Of a DNA stretch of 64,000 bases, positions 45,821-57,412 are shown piece by piece; position 1 is the first letter of the stretch; every line of letters starts with the position of its first letter. Where the stretch lies: NCBI GenBank assembly GCA_015680685.1, contig MNCI01010832.1, positions 467,971-531,970 on the forward strand, in the 5' to 3' direction. The DNA is from Gnetum montanum. Taxonomy: Eukaryota; Streptophyta; Gnetopsida; Gnetales; Gnetaceae. The notes under the pieces were generated by a model. That model did no database searches and was not told where the DNA came from. It saw only the letters and a program-made list of their open reading frames with translations. The position numbers and the translations under genes were made by a program.

Positions 45821-46771
45821 GAGTAGATACTACATCCAACCATATAGATCATAAGCATTCATATGCAACCTGATCAAATTCTTTAAACTAGATTTCTTTA
45901 GGTGTCTAGATAGCTAGGCCATTAGTCACTAGTTGTTATCTTCCCAATCACACTTGTGTGACGTAGTATGTATGATTATGTGTGATTGAGACATATGATG
46001 TTAATATTGTGGTGGTCATATTAAAATATTGAAAAATGAAAAATTAATGTGTAATAAGGAAAATCATAAACTAGCCTAAGATAATAAGTGTCTATTCCTA
46101 GCTTACCATACACATCTTAAACTCATGTACCTACTATTGGGGGATAAGTTAGCCTACCATCTCTTAAGACATGAAAAATTGGTACATTAATGAAAAGTAG
46201 ACTCATAACTACTTGAGTTGCCCAATAAAACATGTAACCTCAAGAAAGAATTTCTAAGTCTCTACAAATTTTCAAAAACATAGAGTAGATTATGGAAGTG
46301 GATACAACCATGTCATTATTAAGATCCAAATTTTCTAAAAGTTGTGTCTCTATCACATCAAAAGATGAAATAATTGCACATAATTTTCTTTTTCTATCTT
46401 TGAATCAATAGTAAAATGATCAATAGATTGTCAAATTGAAATATTTTTAATCTTTTCATTAATAGAAAAATGATTAATATATCACAAAATTATGATTTTT
46501 TTTACTTCATCTCTGTAGCAAGAAGAATGATACTTGTAAATCCAATTTTTTCTTGAAACTACAAAGATCATTGCACATAGAATGCATGAATAAAAGATTA
46601 AAGGAAGAGGTAGAAGAATAAATTTCAAGAAGTGTTAGAAGATTCAAAAAATAAGTGAAAGAATAAATTCAAAGAAGCACTAATAAAATATTTTAAAAAT
46701 GAAGTGAAAAAGTAAGTTCAAAGAAGTATGAATAAAGGAAAAGGTGAAAAAAAAGAAGAAGATCCAAACAA

Positions 46772-46827
46772 GGGCTTGAACCTATGATCTCATGCATGAA
46801 GTTCAAACATTTTACCACAATACTATC
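46772..46827 (-). repeat. tRNA-like Pol III A and B boxes (possible SINE)
   Basis: On the minus strand TAGTATTGTGGTAA (A-box-like, ends near 46812) and GGTTCAAGCCC (B-box-like, 46782-46772), 30 bases apart, as in tRNA-derived short elements. No clean SINE end or target duplication was found. Confidence 0.35.
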
Positions 46828-46870
46828 AATTTTATTACAACAAGTTGGTTGAATTGATATTATTTACACT

Positions 46871-46945
46871 AAGTGATTAAGGTCCCATCATTGCTTGGGC
46901 AACACTACTTAGGCAATGGTGGGATCTTAATCACTTAAACCCAAT
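46871..46945. repeat. Hairpin with about 28-bp arms
   Basis: AAGTGATTAAGGTCCCATCA (46871-46890) and onward pairs with the segment ending TGGGATCTTAATCACTTA near 46945, leaving a short loop around 46903-46909. Few mismatches. Confidence 0.65.
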
Positions 46946-47091
46946 GACACATCAAAGGATATTGCAGGCTATTTAAACTGATCACACTACTGGGATTACC
47001 AAGTATAATGCTATTGGGTGAACCAAGTGATAGAGCTGTTGAAATTACCCAATGAATACATGTTTATGCTCAAATCCAATCACACTCATTA

Positions 47092-48274
47092 TGCTAATTC
47101 ATTAATATATATTGAAAGATAAATATTTGTTGACCTTTTGCTATGTCAAAACCTTGGAAAATGGAGAAGTTGAAAAATATGCTTGTGAGACCTTGTAGGA
47201 CTAGAAAAGAGCTAAGACAAGAGTAAGATGAGATCATAATGGGATTAGGATGAAGAGCATGAAGACCAAGACATGAGCATGTTGAGACCAAGATGAGAGA
47301 TGAGTTGTCAATCTGAAGTGATAAAGTCTCAACAAAGAATGCAAGGATTTGGAAGAATTCATGAGGTTACAAGATGTCTAGAGGTATAAAGAAGGTATTG
47401 TAGTGTTTGTTAAGACATCTCATTTTGTAGAAAGATGTCCCAATTGCAAAGCTCAGTCTTCGGCAAGATGTCTTAGAAAAACAACAAATGTTCCAAGAGT
47501 AGCTAAGATGTCCCAATTCTAGTGAGACATCTCACCAAGATGTCTTAACTTAGTAAGACTTCCCACCTATAAGCTCTAGATTATTAGTAAGATGTATCAA
47601 ACTCAAACAAGATGTCCTAGCTAGCCATTTCTAGCCATGGTATGAACTTCAATGGTCATTTCACAATGACAAAGGCTATAAAAGAAGATGATATCTTTGT
47701 AAAAAAAATAAAAGCACTATTCATGTGAAAAGATCTTCATTGTAAAACATCTTGTGAGCTATTTTTTACTTTAATTCTACATCTTTTGTAAGTTGTGTAT
47801 TGTATTGTTGAGAGCCTAAAAGCCAGGAATCTATAATTGTAGTACATTCTCTCCTTGATTGTTATTTTCTTCCTTTGTAAGCCCTACGGGATTGATGCAC
47901 TTCTTATGACAAGACATTCCTTGAGCTTCTTAAAACCTTGAGGGGTTGTGTGTGTTTCTAATTGAAAATACCCTAAGCAAAGCTCAAGATATTATAAAGG
48001 ATGTGGAATCCTTGAAAACATATTTTGAGCTTATTGGGCCCTTATGGAGTTAGATGTGTTTCTATGTGAAAACACCCTTTGTGGAGCTCAAACTTTGTAA
48101 AGTTTGTGGTATCCTTGAAACCACATTTTTTAAGGAACAAATTTTGGAGGTGTGAAAAAGGATTCTAACCTTTGAGTGTGGCTGGACCCAAGTTAGGGAA
48201 CCACATACATCTATGTGTAGTTTTAGCTTTTAATTGATGAAACGTATTCAACCCTCCTAATATCTCAATTTTTA
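47092..48274 (+). repeat. LTR of copia-like element 1
   Basis: Aligned with 50965-52106: AAAACCTTGGAAAATGGAG, the CTTGAGCTTCTT region and the end ATTCAACC..CTAA. U3 (47375-47620) holds about nine AGATGTCT/AGACATCT motifs. TATA box CTATAAAAG at about 47682. Confidence 0.65.
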
Positions 48275-48329
48275 AGTCATATGAAAGCCTGGTAATATTG
48301 GATTGAGCTTAACAACTTAGGAGTGAACT

Positions 48330-49300
48330 ATGGAGGAAGCTATTTTCATGAAGCCACCATGTTTGATGGGTTCGAATTTACATATTGGAAAGCTAGAATG
48401 TAAGGGTTCTTTAAATCCATCTTGGAAGAATGCATTCAACCCATCAATAGCAAAGATAAGGCAAGATGTAAGTAATCCAAAATTTCTAATCATGATACCT
48501 CTTCTATGAAATCCTAGATATGTGGTGGAAGAATCCATATGATCTCCAAAATTCCTTGTACTTGTAGGTTACAAGAGAAAGAGTTTGGTGAAGAAAGGAG
48601 AATAAGGAACATCTATACAAGTTGGAATGATGAAAAAAATTAGTGATACACCCAAAGATTCACATTTTTCATGCATAGCCTTGGAAAATCAAGAACCCAT
48701 TAATGATTCAATATCTAATGATGAAGCTAAGAAAGATGAAATTAATTTAGAAGAAATGTATGAGTTACTTTGTAATGAGGTAATCTCCTTTCAAAACTTA
48801 TGCATCAAAATGAAAGAGGCCTTGCATACTAAATAACTAGAGATAGCTCAACTTAACATGAAGTGATCAAATCTTGAAAAGAAAAACTTAGACCTAAGGG
48901 TTGGGGAAAAAAAGCTAAGCCTTTTGCATGAGCATATTAACAATGATCTTGTAGATTTGAAGTTCATAAATGATAGGTTTACAAACATGAAAGATAATTT
49001 ACAAAGCATGATAGGATAAGGAGGATATGCAAACAATAGAAGTGGACTAGGAAATCATTTCCACCATGAGACATCTACAAGAACTTCACTAAATTAAAGG
49101 TATACATCAAGGTTTTAACATGCAGTCAAAATGAGGAAAAATATATGTTATTATTGTGGAAAATATGGGCATAAGCAATCTCATTGTTATTTACTGTTAA
49201 AGTGTTATGAATCAACTACATGGTCTTATCAAAAGAAGTTTAGAAAGAACATCTTGCAGGTTAGAAAAGTTTGGAAACATAAAGAGAAAAAGTAAGACAA
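48330..49300 (+). pseudogene. Copia-type gag remnant of element 1
   Basis: Reading MFDGFEFTYWKARM (about 48359-48400) is the conserved start of copia gag. A large deletion then joins to a decayed first zinc knuckle and YTSWND (about 48615). A second knuckle CYYCGKYGHKQSHCYL lies at about 49147-49194 with all CCHC residues. Stops throughout. Confidence 0.65.
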
Positions 49301-50943
49301 AGGGATGACAACACATGCTTCTCTCCTAGTCAACAAAAAAAACTAGTGATATTGAAGGATCAAAACATATAACTAGTGGAAAATATAAGTCCTCTCATTT
49401 CAAAAAATATGAGAATGAAGAAGCAACAACCTTAAATGAAATAAGATATTCAAAAAAATATACTGCTGTCAAAAAATGTAAGGGTGAAATTCAAGGGAGA
49501 AACTCTATAATGTAGGACCTCATCCTCAACATACTTAATCATATTAATAGATGTAAGTAAGGTAAGGAATAGTAAGTATAATTGTAATTCTATTCTTTAT
49601 CTTGCCTCAATTTTGATTAGTTAAATTTGGAAATACTAGTGCTATGAAAGTCTATTGGATGGATGCTATTGATTGAAAATCTTGGAAAATCCCAAGAAAT
49701 TCATACTTGATCTTACAAAATCTTGAGCTATAGATAAAACAAAAAAATTGACCATCAAAGCTCTAGCAGCCTTTGAATTAACTTTTCTCAATGAGAAATC
49801 AAGAATTGGGAGCAAATTAGGTAAGGTTTGGTAATATTGTTTGCTTCATTCAATTTTAGTAGGACCATCTCCTTATATTAGTCTAGAAATTATATAGATA
49901 TTAGATATTTCTTCCTTGTTATAAACAAAGCATCTTATCATTCAGTTAGTATTAGATTTTGTATTATGTTGTCGTCTCCTTCATATATCCAAAGCATCCC
50001 AATCGATCTATAGGAAAATGATGAACAATGGTAAAATCAAGTGGTTAAAAATACAGTTTGAAAACTTGTTCACAAATACAAAAACTATTTTACATGGATC
50101 TTTAGAATGTTAACACTATCAAAATAAGAAATGACTATTTACAAGCTTATTTACAAGGTCTTCCTTGTTGAACATCAAGTAGGAAATTATATTTTCAACT
50201 ATGCTATTTAATATCATACATATCTATGGTATTTGTGCTTTTTAAAAATATTTGATCTTTAGAATCTATCTATTGAAGGGTATTACTGATGGGAGACTTT
50301 GATTTTCCAAAGGACTCCATACTTGATCATAGTATTTCATTGTAGATTTAGTGATATGATTCATAATTTGTTGCTAGAATTTAGGAATGCATCTCCATAA
50401 AAAGCAAGATGATCCAAGAAGAGGATACTACTCTCTCTACAAGAGATGCATTATATTCAAAGAAGCTAGGAGGAATTCTAACACATGTGTAGGGGGAACA
50501 TGTTCCTTATTTACAATCATCATTTTTTTGAAGTCACTTGTGTAGGGGGATTTTTCTAACACTTTCATGAATATTCAAGGAACAAGACATTCCACTTTAG
50601 CGCTCATAACAAAATGAGAAAGTAGAGTCTTAAAAGCCTACTCTAACTATGTTGGATTTTGGCAATGACTCAAGTAAAATGTGTAAGTATAAGATTATGT
50701 TTTTATATTACCTTGATAAGTGTTCTTTGATGCTAAATTTTAAATATATATACTTGATATGATAAGGCATCTTATTGAGACATCAGGCATGATAGGTTAT
50801 GAAGCTATTCCTTCTTCTAAATGTTGGATCCTTTCAAGACTTTGATTTGAGAAATTTCAAATTTTTCTTGGTATTTTCATGATGGATGTATAATTTCTCT
50901 CCTTGTAATGTAATTAATTTAAGTTTCCTTTTTTCTGATGTCC
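49301..50943 (+). other. Internal DNA of copia-like element 1, no gene recognised
   Basis: Short, broken frames only. GTGTAGGGGGA-type purine runs near 50489 and 50541 may be remnants of polypurine tracts. No pol motif. Confidence 0.4.
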
Positions 50944-50964
50944 AAAAATGGGAAGAGATTTTCG

Positions 50965-52106
50965 TGTTAAGTTCATGAGGTGACCTTATGATATTAGTAT
51001 TGACTTTCTAGTATGTTAAAACCTTTGAGAAAATGGAGAATGGAGAATGTGTCTATGTGATTGTAATCTTGTAGGGCCATGAAAGAGTATAATGAGCAAG
51101 GAATTCAAATGGATATCCAAGAATTAGAATAAGAGTTGAATTAGAACAAGATCCACGTTGAGATGTTGAAACAAAGACTAAGTGGACAAGATGAGAGCAT
51201 GGACGGAAATGGAGTCTATGAGTGAAACAAATATGTTCCAAGGACTGACAAGATGTCAAAATGAGAAAGGAATGCTCTAGATCTCAAAGTGTGTAAGAAA
51301 AGTAGATGTCTCAAAAAAATAGTGGTAATCTAACTTGGAGAGTAGACGTCTTAGGGTAGATGTCTCATAGTAGATGTTTCCACTTTTAGATAGACATCTC
51401 TCCTACATTAAGGATGGTTTTAGTTAGACATCTCATCCTCAAAGTAGACATCTAAACTAGTCATTGCATTAATTCCAAGGAGTTTTTGGAAAATCAAAGG
51501 GTATAAGAAGAAGTGGAATTCTTGGGAAAGGTGCAAGTACTATTCATTGTCAAATCTATCCAAGGCTACCCAAATATATTTTGTGTTTTTCCTTCATTGT
51601 ATTATCTTCTATATGTATTGGTTATGTTGAGCCTTATTGCAAGGACTCTATAACTCAAGTTACTCTTTCTTCTTGATTGTTTTCTTTCTTTCTTTGTAGC
51701 CCTATGCAGTTGATGTGCTTCTTACGAGAAGGCATCTTGGTTGAGATTGTTGAGACCTTGCAAGGTTGAGTGGTTTTTCAACAACAAAACACTTTGTGTG
51801 GAGCTCACATTTGCAAAGGTTTTGGAATTGTTTAAACTACATTTTGAGCTTGTTGGGATCTTGTGGGGTTGAGTGGTTTTGCAATGAAAAAACACTTTAG
51901 AGTGGAGCTCAAATCTTGTAAAGGTTGTGATGCTCTTCACACCACATTTTTGAAGCAACAAAGTCTAGAGGTGTGTGCGGAATCTACCCTCCAAGTGTGG
52001 ACTACTCAAGTTGGGAAATCACATAAAAATTATGTTTAATTTTGGGGGTTGTAGTGATTTTAATTATGAAATTTATTCAACCCCCCTTCTAAGTTCTTAA
52101 TTCACA
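50965..52106 (+). repeat. LTR shared by copia-like elements 1 and 2
   Basis: Starts TGTTAAG after a purine tract and ends TTCACA before a clear primer site. It therefore has internal 3' sequence on its left and a primer site on its right, the layout of an LTR-internal-LTR-internal array. U3 (51300-51450) has about seven AGATGTCT/AGACATCT motifs. Confidence 0.7.
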
Positions 52107-52108
52107 AG

Positions 52109-52120
52109 TGGTATCAAAGC
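52109..52120 (+). promoter_or_regulatory. Primer binding site of copia-like element 2
   Basis: TGGTATCAAAGC, one transition away from the initiator-tRNA-Met site TGGTATCAGAGC used by most plant copia elements. It lies two bases after the LTR end. Confidence 0.8.
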
Positions 52121-52159
52121 TCGATACTCTCAATTTTGTGCTTTACATTTCAAGAGTGA

Positions 52160-54053
52160 ATGATGGAGGGGACATCTTATACCAAGCCACTGATGTTTGA
52201 TGAGTTCAACTTCACATATTGGAAAGCAAGAATGTAAGGATTCTTTTAATTCATGGAATTTGATGTCTAAGAGTTAATTTTTGAAGGCTACACATTGCCC
52301 ATTGATAGCACCAAAAGAGTACTTAAGCCATGAAGCAAATAGACTTTAGAAGAAAAAGATAAGTTCATGTTTGACTCAAAAGCTAAAAATTGTCTTTATT
52401 GTGCATTAAATAAATCCAAGTTGAATATAATAGCTTAGTGTAAAACTACAAAGGAAAGATGGAAAAATTTAAAGGAAAATTATGAGGGCACATCTATTAT
52501 CAAATAATCAAATCTTTTAGAGTTGCAAAGTGAATATGACAAGCTTAAAATGAAAGAATGAGAGAAAATCAAAAAAAAAATTCCAAAGCTAATGAATTAG
52601 TAGTAACCATATGTGGGATGAGCAAGGACTTGCCAAAGAGTGATGTGATCATAAAAATGATTAGAACTTTGCATCTTAAGTTCAAAGCAAAAGTCATAGC
52701 CATGGAAGAAATTAGAGATTTCTCAGTGCTAAAATTTGAAGAGCTTCAAAGGGATCTTATTACTTATGAGATGAATCTCATAAGTGAAGGAGAAACAAAA
52801 TAAAAACCCATCACCATCAAATATACATTAAAGGAGAAGGAGATGATTGAATAAGAACTAAATAGTGAAGATGAAGTACCTCTCCTATCAAGGAGAGTTC
52901 AAAAACTTCTTACTAGAAAAAGGAGACGCTTCAATCAACCAAGGCCTAATCAATCCAAAACAAAAGGTAGAGAAAAGTGTACAAATTTTAAAAATTAAAA
53001 TTTTGATGAATTTTTTATAGAATGTTGAGTATGTGGTGGAAGAGGCCATGTGGCCTTCAAATGTCCCAATGTTAGTAGGTTCCAAAAAGAAGATCAATCC
53101 AAAGCTAAGTCCAAAAATAATAACTTCTTCACCAGTTGGGATGAAGAACAAAGTGAAGAGAAAGTAGAGACCTCATAAGATTCCCATCTCATTTGCATGG
53201 CTCTTATAAAAGATGAGAATAGAACAACTAAATATGATGATCAAATAATAGAGACTAATGAAGAAATGTATGACCTACTATGTAATGAACTCTTGTAATT
53301 TCAAAGTTTTTGTATCAAGATAAAGAAGGCTATAAAAGATAAGGATTAAGAATGACCTATACTCAACATAAAATATTTAGATATCTCACAAGAAAACTCA
53401 TACCTAAGGGCTTAGAATAAAAAACTAACCTTATCTTATGAGTAGATTGAAAAAGAACTTGTAGATATGAAACTTGTGAGTGAGAGACTTATTAAAGGAA
53501 AGGAATCCCTTTGCATAGTTTTGGGACAAGGAAGAAATCCACATCATAAAATTGTATTGGGATGTTTTCAATAAGAAGAAATATCATCACACACTTCATT
53601 TAAACCAAAGGCTACACCAATGTAAGAAGTATCAATAGGCACTTCATCCAATCAAAAGGCAGCTTAGCTCTAAGGTTTGACTATTTTACCAAAAGTAAAA
53701 AGGGTAGATGCTATTATTGTGGTAAAATTGGGCATAAGCAATGGAACTATTATTTAAAATATCACCACATTAATACTTGGTCATATCATATGACTCCTTG
53801 GTCTTATCCAAAGGTTCCTAGAAAGGAAATCTTGCAAGATAAAAGAGAATGGAAGATATATAAAAAGGATAAGAAAAGTAAAAAGATATGGAGAATTAAG
53901 CAAAAAGAAGAACGTGAAAGAATTATCACTAAAAATTTCATGAAGTTAAGTCATACATTAGAAATACAAGAAATTTATATGAAGAAAGTAGGAACTTTGA
54001 TAGGAGAATCTCCAAAGACCTCAAGATCTCTCATTAGTAAGCAAGGTAAGTAG
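52160..54053 (+). pseudogene. Copia-type gag of element 2, broken
   Basis: TSYTKPLMFDEFNFTYWKARM starts near 52168. An 81-codon open stretch (52558-52803) has the gag/UBN2-type text MIRTLHLKFKAKVIAMEEI and FEELQRDLITYEMNL. Zinc knuckle at 53023-53064: C, stop, VCGGRGHVAFKC. It is followed by FFTSWDEEQSEEKVE, a Glu-rich part, and a second knuckle-like CYYCGKIGHKQ near 53709. A last open stretch (53790-54053) is Lys-rich. It ends ISKQGK with CAAGGTAAGTAG, which could be a splice donor. No pol follows. Confidence 0.7.
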
Positions 54054-54502
54054 CAATAAGTTTTCATTTTCTTATCTTGTTTAAAATTCTTGAAGGGCTA
54101 TAACCCATGGTAGCTATCCCTTAAACTTCCCATACTTCAAAGATTTTACTTCCAGGTTAGATGTCCACCTGTAGATGTCTACATCTAAAATATAGACATC
54201 TACTCATTGATGTCTACCTGTAAATAAATGTCTCTCTAAGTTTCATTGGATACGAGATAGATGTCTACTAGTTGAATTAGATGTCTAACTTTACAGGAAA
54301 AACATTTGATAGTTACAATTATATAAAGTAATGGAATTATAATTTAAAATATCACCACATGAATAGTTGATCATATCATATGACTCCTTGGTATTAACCA
54401 AAGGTGCCTAGAAAGGAAATCTTGCAAGATAAAAGATAGTGGAAGATAAATCAAAAGGGTAAGAAAAGAAACAAGATGTGGAGAATTAAGAAAAAATAAG
54501 AA

Positions 54503-55073
54503 TGTCGCATCCCCATTCATAAATGATGTTGCTACATAATGAAGATGGTGCTTCTTCGTAACAAGTGTTAGTTTTATTGTAACAAGACCTGAAAGGGTAG
54601 TTGTAATTAAGACCTAAATGGGTGAATTGTAATAATGGACATCTCTTGATGTAACCTTTGGGGGTTTGACCTAAAACATTTATACCTGGGCTTAGAGGTC
54701 ATTCTAGGATGGTGTGGTGGAGCTGGTATAGGCAAGTCACGGGACTCAGGTGAAGCAAGATAGGAAGTGGACTAGCCATCCCTTCTAGCCGATTATAGGT
54801 CTAACCATGGTTGTAGTGTTGGATTACCTCTAAAGGATAGATGCTAAAGGAATAAAACCCCAAGGAATACTCTTAGAGCATGATCTAGATACTCCATTCT
54901 ATATTAATACAACATTCTTTTCTCTCTCTTTCCACACTTTCTATGTTATTTTCTTTACACATAATCTTAAATGTTATATATATTTCACATTTGGTATTTT
55001 ATCTTCATACATATAATTCCTAATATATCATATATTTGATATTTTCCATGACATTCGAGGATGGGATGTCTTA
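54503..55073 (+). repeat. Inserted LTR (gypsy chromovirus-like), 571 bp
   Basis: Starts TGTCGCATCCCC, ends GGGATGTCTTA, flanked by AAGAA on both sides (54498-54502 and 55074-55078). It splits a gag copy that is continuous in unit A at 53908-53930. Contains TATTAATACAAC followed by a CT-rich run near 54915, like an LTR TATA region. Assignment by general look only. Confidence 0.5.
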
Positions 55074-55259
55074 AAGAAGGTGAAAGAATTCTCACCAACA
55101 ATTTTGTGAAGGGAAGTTTTCATTGTCTTATCTTGTTTAAACTTCATGATCTATCATCAGCAAGCAAAGTAAGTAGAGGTAAGTTTTAATTTTCTTATCT
55201 TATTTAAACTTCTTGAAGGACTATCATTTGTGGAAGCTATCCCTTAAACTTACCATACT

Positions 55260-55432
55260 TTAAAGATATCACTACTAGGTTAGACATCCACTTATAGACA
55301 TCTACATCTCATTGATGCCTACCTATAAATAAATGTCTCTCTGAGTTTCATTGGATGTGATATAGACATCTACTTGTTGAATTAGATGTCTAAATTTGCA
55401 AGAAAAACCCTTGAAAGCCATGATTATATAAA
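55260..55432 (+). promoter_or_regulatory. Promoter-like block before the copia-associated accessory ORF
   Basis: AGACATCC, AGACATCTACATCTC, TGTCTCTCTGAG and AGATGTCTAAATT motifs, then TATATAAAG near 55424. About 110 bases of leader separate it from ATG near 55536. A second copy of the block stands at 54150-54330. The same motifs crowd the U3 of the LTRs at 47375 and 51300. Confidence 0.45.
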
Positions 55433-55535
55433 GCAAACACTCATCTCATTTTTCCTCATCTAAGCTTAGACATTCAACAGCAATTTACTAGGGCTTCCAC
55501 CATAGCACAAATTAGTTCATTTCCTTGCAAATCCA

Positions 55536-57110
55536 TGCCCACAAGAAGATTGGGACATCTAGAGCTCCACAGCATAAGAGAAAAAATTTTAAGGGAGCAT
55601 CCTCAATCATAACAAGCATGTATCTACCTTAGTTTCATTCCACTAAAGTACAACATTGATTTGAGGTAACATGCTCTATCTCAATTGTGTCTAAAAGATC
55701 TATTTACTTCTAGCAACATCACCAAAAGGAGTTTATGAAATTTTTCAAGCTATAATTGGATCTCTTTCATTTCAATGAATTTTTATGTTCCTGAGATCTT
55801 TATTAATAAATTTTATTATAATATTCCCATCAATAATGCTATTATCAAGGCTTTTACTTTTGCTATTGGGGGCATTTTGATTAAGGTAACTTCCTAAGTT
55901 GTCAATGTCATTCTTGGCATTTTTAGCTTAGAGGTTCATAGGATCACCATATATTCTATGTTTGATATTTTCTCAAATGGTGTAATCCCTATTTTCCATG
56001 ATGATTTCTGTGATGCTCTCTTTGGTTAGTCAATATCATTGAGAAGTGGAAAAGTGCTTAGAATTCAGATGGCCCAAGATGCATCTACACTCTCCCATAT
56101 TATGTTGTATAATATCATTATTAAATGAGAAAGTTATAGTTATTTGTTATCAACTCAATATTTTCTCATATATTTTCTTCTTACTTGCTAGTCATTAGAC
56201 TTAGGACATATCCTTTGCAAAGACATGTTGGGACTTTTCACTAGAGAGAGAGTTTATGGGCATCCTCTTCTTAACAGCTAGTTGATTCATTATAGAGGAG
56301 TTCTTATTCTTGACATGCCTCTACTAAAAGGTAAAAGAAGTCTTGATGAATATTCATAGAAAAGGAGTATCACTCACATAGAACTTGCAAAACCAAGCTC
56401 CAAACCTTAGAAAATAAGAAAGAAGAAAGCTACATCACCTCCCAAGGCCTCTCCCTAGCTAAGAAGGTCCAAATTTTTTAGCAACCAAGTAAAATCAACT
56501 CTCAAGAAGATGATGAAATATTTTCTAGGACTCTTAGGATGAGTGTACATAACCTCTCTTACCTTCATAAGAGAATGGATGCAGCTAAATTGCCTCTTCC
56601 TTCAAATGGGCATTAGTTTGAGGAGATTACCATACCTCTCATGTCAGACAGTGAAGAGGATTGTCTTGCATTAGCCAAGCACTCTATAGCTGCTAGGCCA
56701 TCCTAGACATATGAATTAGGAAATTCTTGTGATTCTAAGGATCTTGATGCATTGCTAACACATATCTAGAGGGAGTTTCTTAATCTTGCGTAGCTTGGAC
56801 CCAGCTCTAATATTCATGAGGATGTTTATCAAACCTTTGAGCAGTAGCTAATGGAAAGAATCTTTGGAATCACATCTTAGTGAAGACCAGTTGATCCTAT
56901 TACATACTAGAAGAAGGGCGCTTTCTCATCTTCTCAGTAGGCTCCATCTCATCCACCTACATCATCTCAATTTCAAGCAAAGATATGGCCTCATAGAGCT
57001 CCTATCATAGTTTCATCTTTAGATGATGATGATGAGCAACATGTCTCTAGCACTAGCACTAGCATTAGTAGTGATGATGATGAATAAGAGACATATAGGC
57101 CCTCTCAACT
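55536..57110 (+). pseudogene. Accessory ORF (putative plant transposon protein-like), broken
   Basis: Sense frame with stops. It reads MNFYVPEIFINKFYYNIP (about 55778), IIKAFTFAIGGILIKVTS, VVNVILGIFSLEVHRIT, then GVIPIFHDDFCDALFG and DMLGLFTRERVYGHPLLNS. The FYYNIP..GGILIKVTS..VVNVILGI pattern resembles the putative plant transposon protein domain found in accessory ORFs of plant LTR elements. The C-terminal part changes frame, is Ser/Pro/Lys-rich, and ends in an acidic Asp/Ser stretch inside the left arm of the foldback. The family assignment is moderate and the link to the copia gag is by position only. Confidence 0.5.
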
Positions 57111-57408
57111 TGTCCATAATATAACATGTTATCACATAAAGACATAGCTATACATAATGTTTTCCATATACTATACAAATTCCCCTTTTTGGACATCACC
57201 CAAAAGGAGGGAACCATCAAGAATGTCTATCCACTAACCTTGGTGCCATCATCATAGTCATCATTGAAGGCAACTACTACATGAGAGGGCCTATATGTAT
57301 CCTATTCATCATCATCACTACTGATGCTAGTGCTAGTGCTAGAGACATGTTGCTCATCATCATCATCTAAAGATGAAACTATGACAGGAGCTCTATGAGG
57401 GCATATCT
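56981..57408. repeat. Foldback: two 127-bp inverted arms
   Basis: 56981-57107 and 57282-57408 are inverted copies without gaps, with about six differences by eye (roughly 95 percent identity). The 174-bp loop between them has no recognised gene. The right arm ends directly at the start of a gypsy fragment (about 57413). Confidence 0.9.
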
Positions 57409-57412
57409 AGAT

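Larger units (their letters stand above)
45826..47091 (-). repeat. Fragmented Athila-like LTR with an insertion
   Basis: 45850-46140 (CCAACCATATAGATCATAAG, TCACACTTGTGTGACGTA) and 46980-47091 (ACTGGGATTACCAAGT, CAATGAATACATGTTTATGC) match successive parts of the LTR at 43174. The 840 bp between them are foreign and contain tRNA-like boxes and a hairpin. Confidence 0.5.
47092..50964 (+). mobile_element. Ty1/copia-like element 1, gag only
   Basis: LTR at 47092-48274, then a degraded primer site (TCATATGAAAGC at 48277, matching TGGTATCAAAGC in the next copy), gag remnants, and a polypurine-like AAAAATGGGAAGAGATT (50944-50960) before the next LTR. The internal part is only 2.7 kb. No protease, integrase or RT motif was seen, so the copy is non-autonomous or deleted. 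Confidence 0.6.
53735..55435. repeat. Tandem duplication of gag end plus promoter-like block
   Basis: Unit A is about 53735-54328, unit B about 54329-55435. Both contain the AAATATCACCACAT..TGACTCCTTGG gag text, the AAGTAAGTAG/AGGTAAGTAG spot, an AGATGTCT motif cluster and a TATATAAAG end. Unit B carries a 571-bp LTR insertion. Confidence 0.7.
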
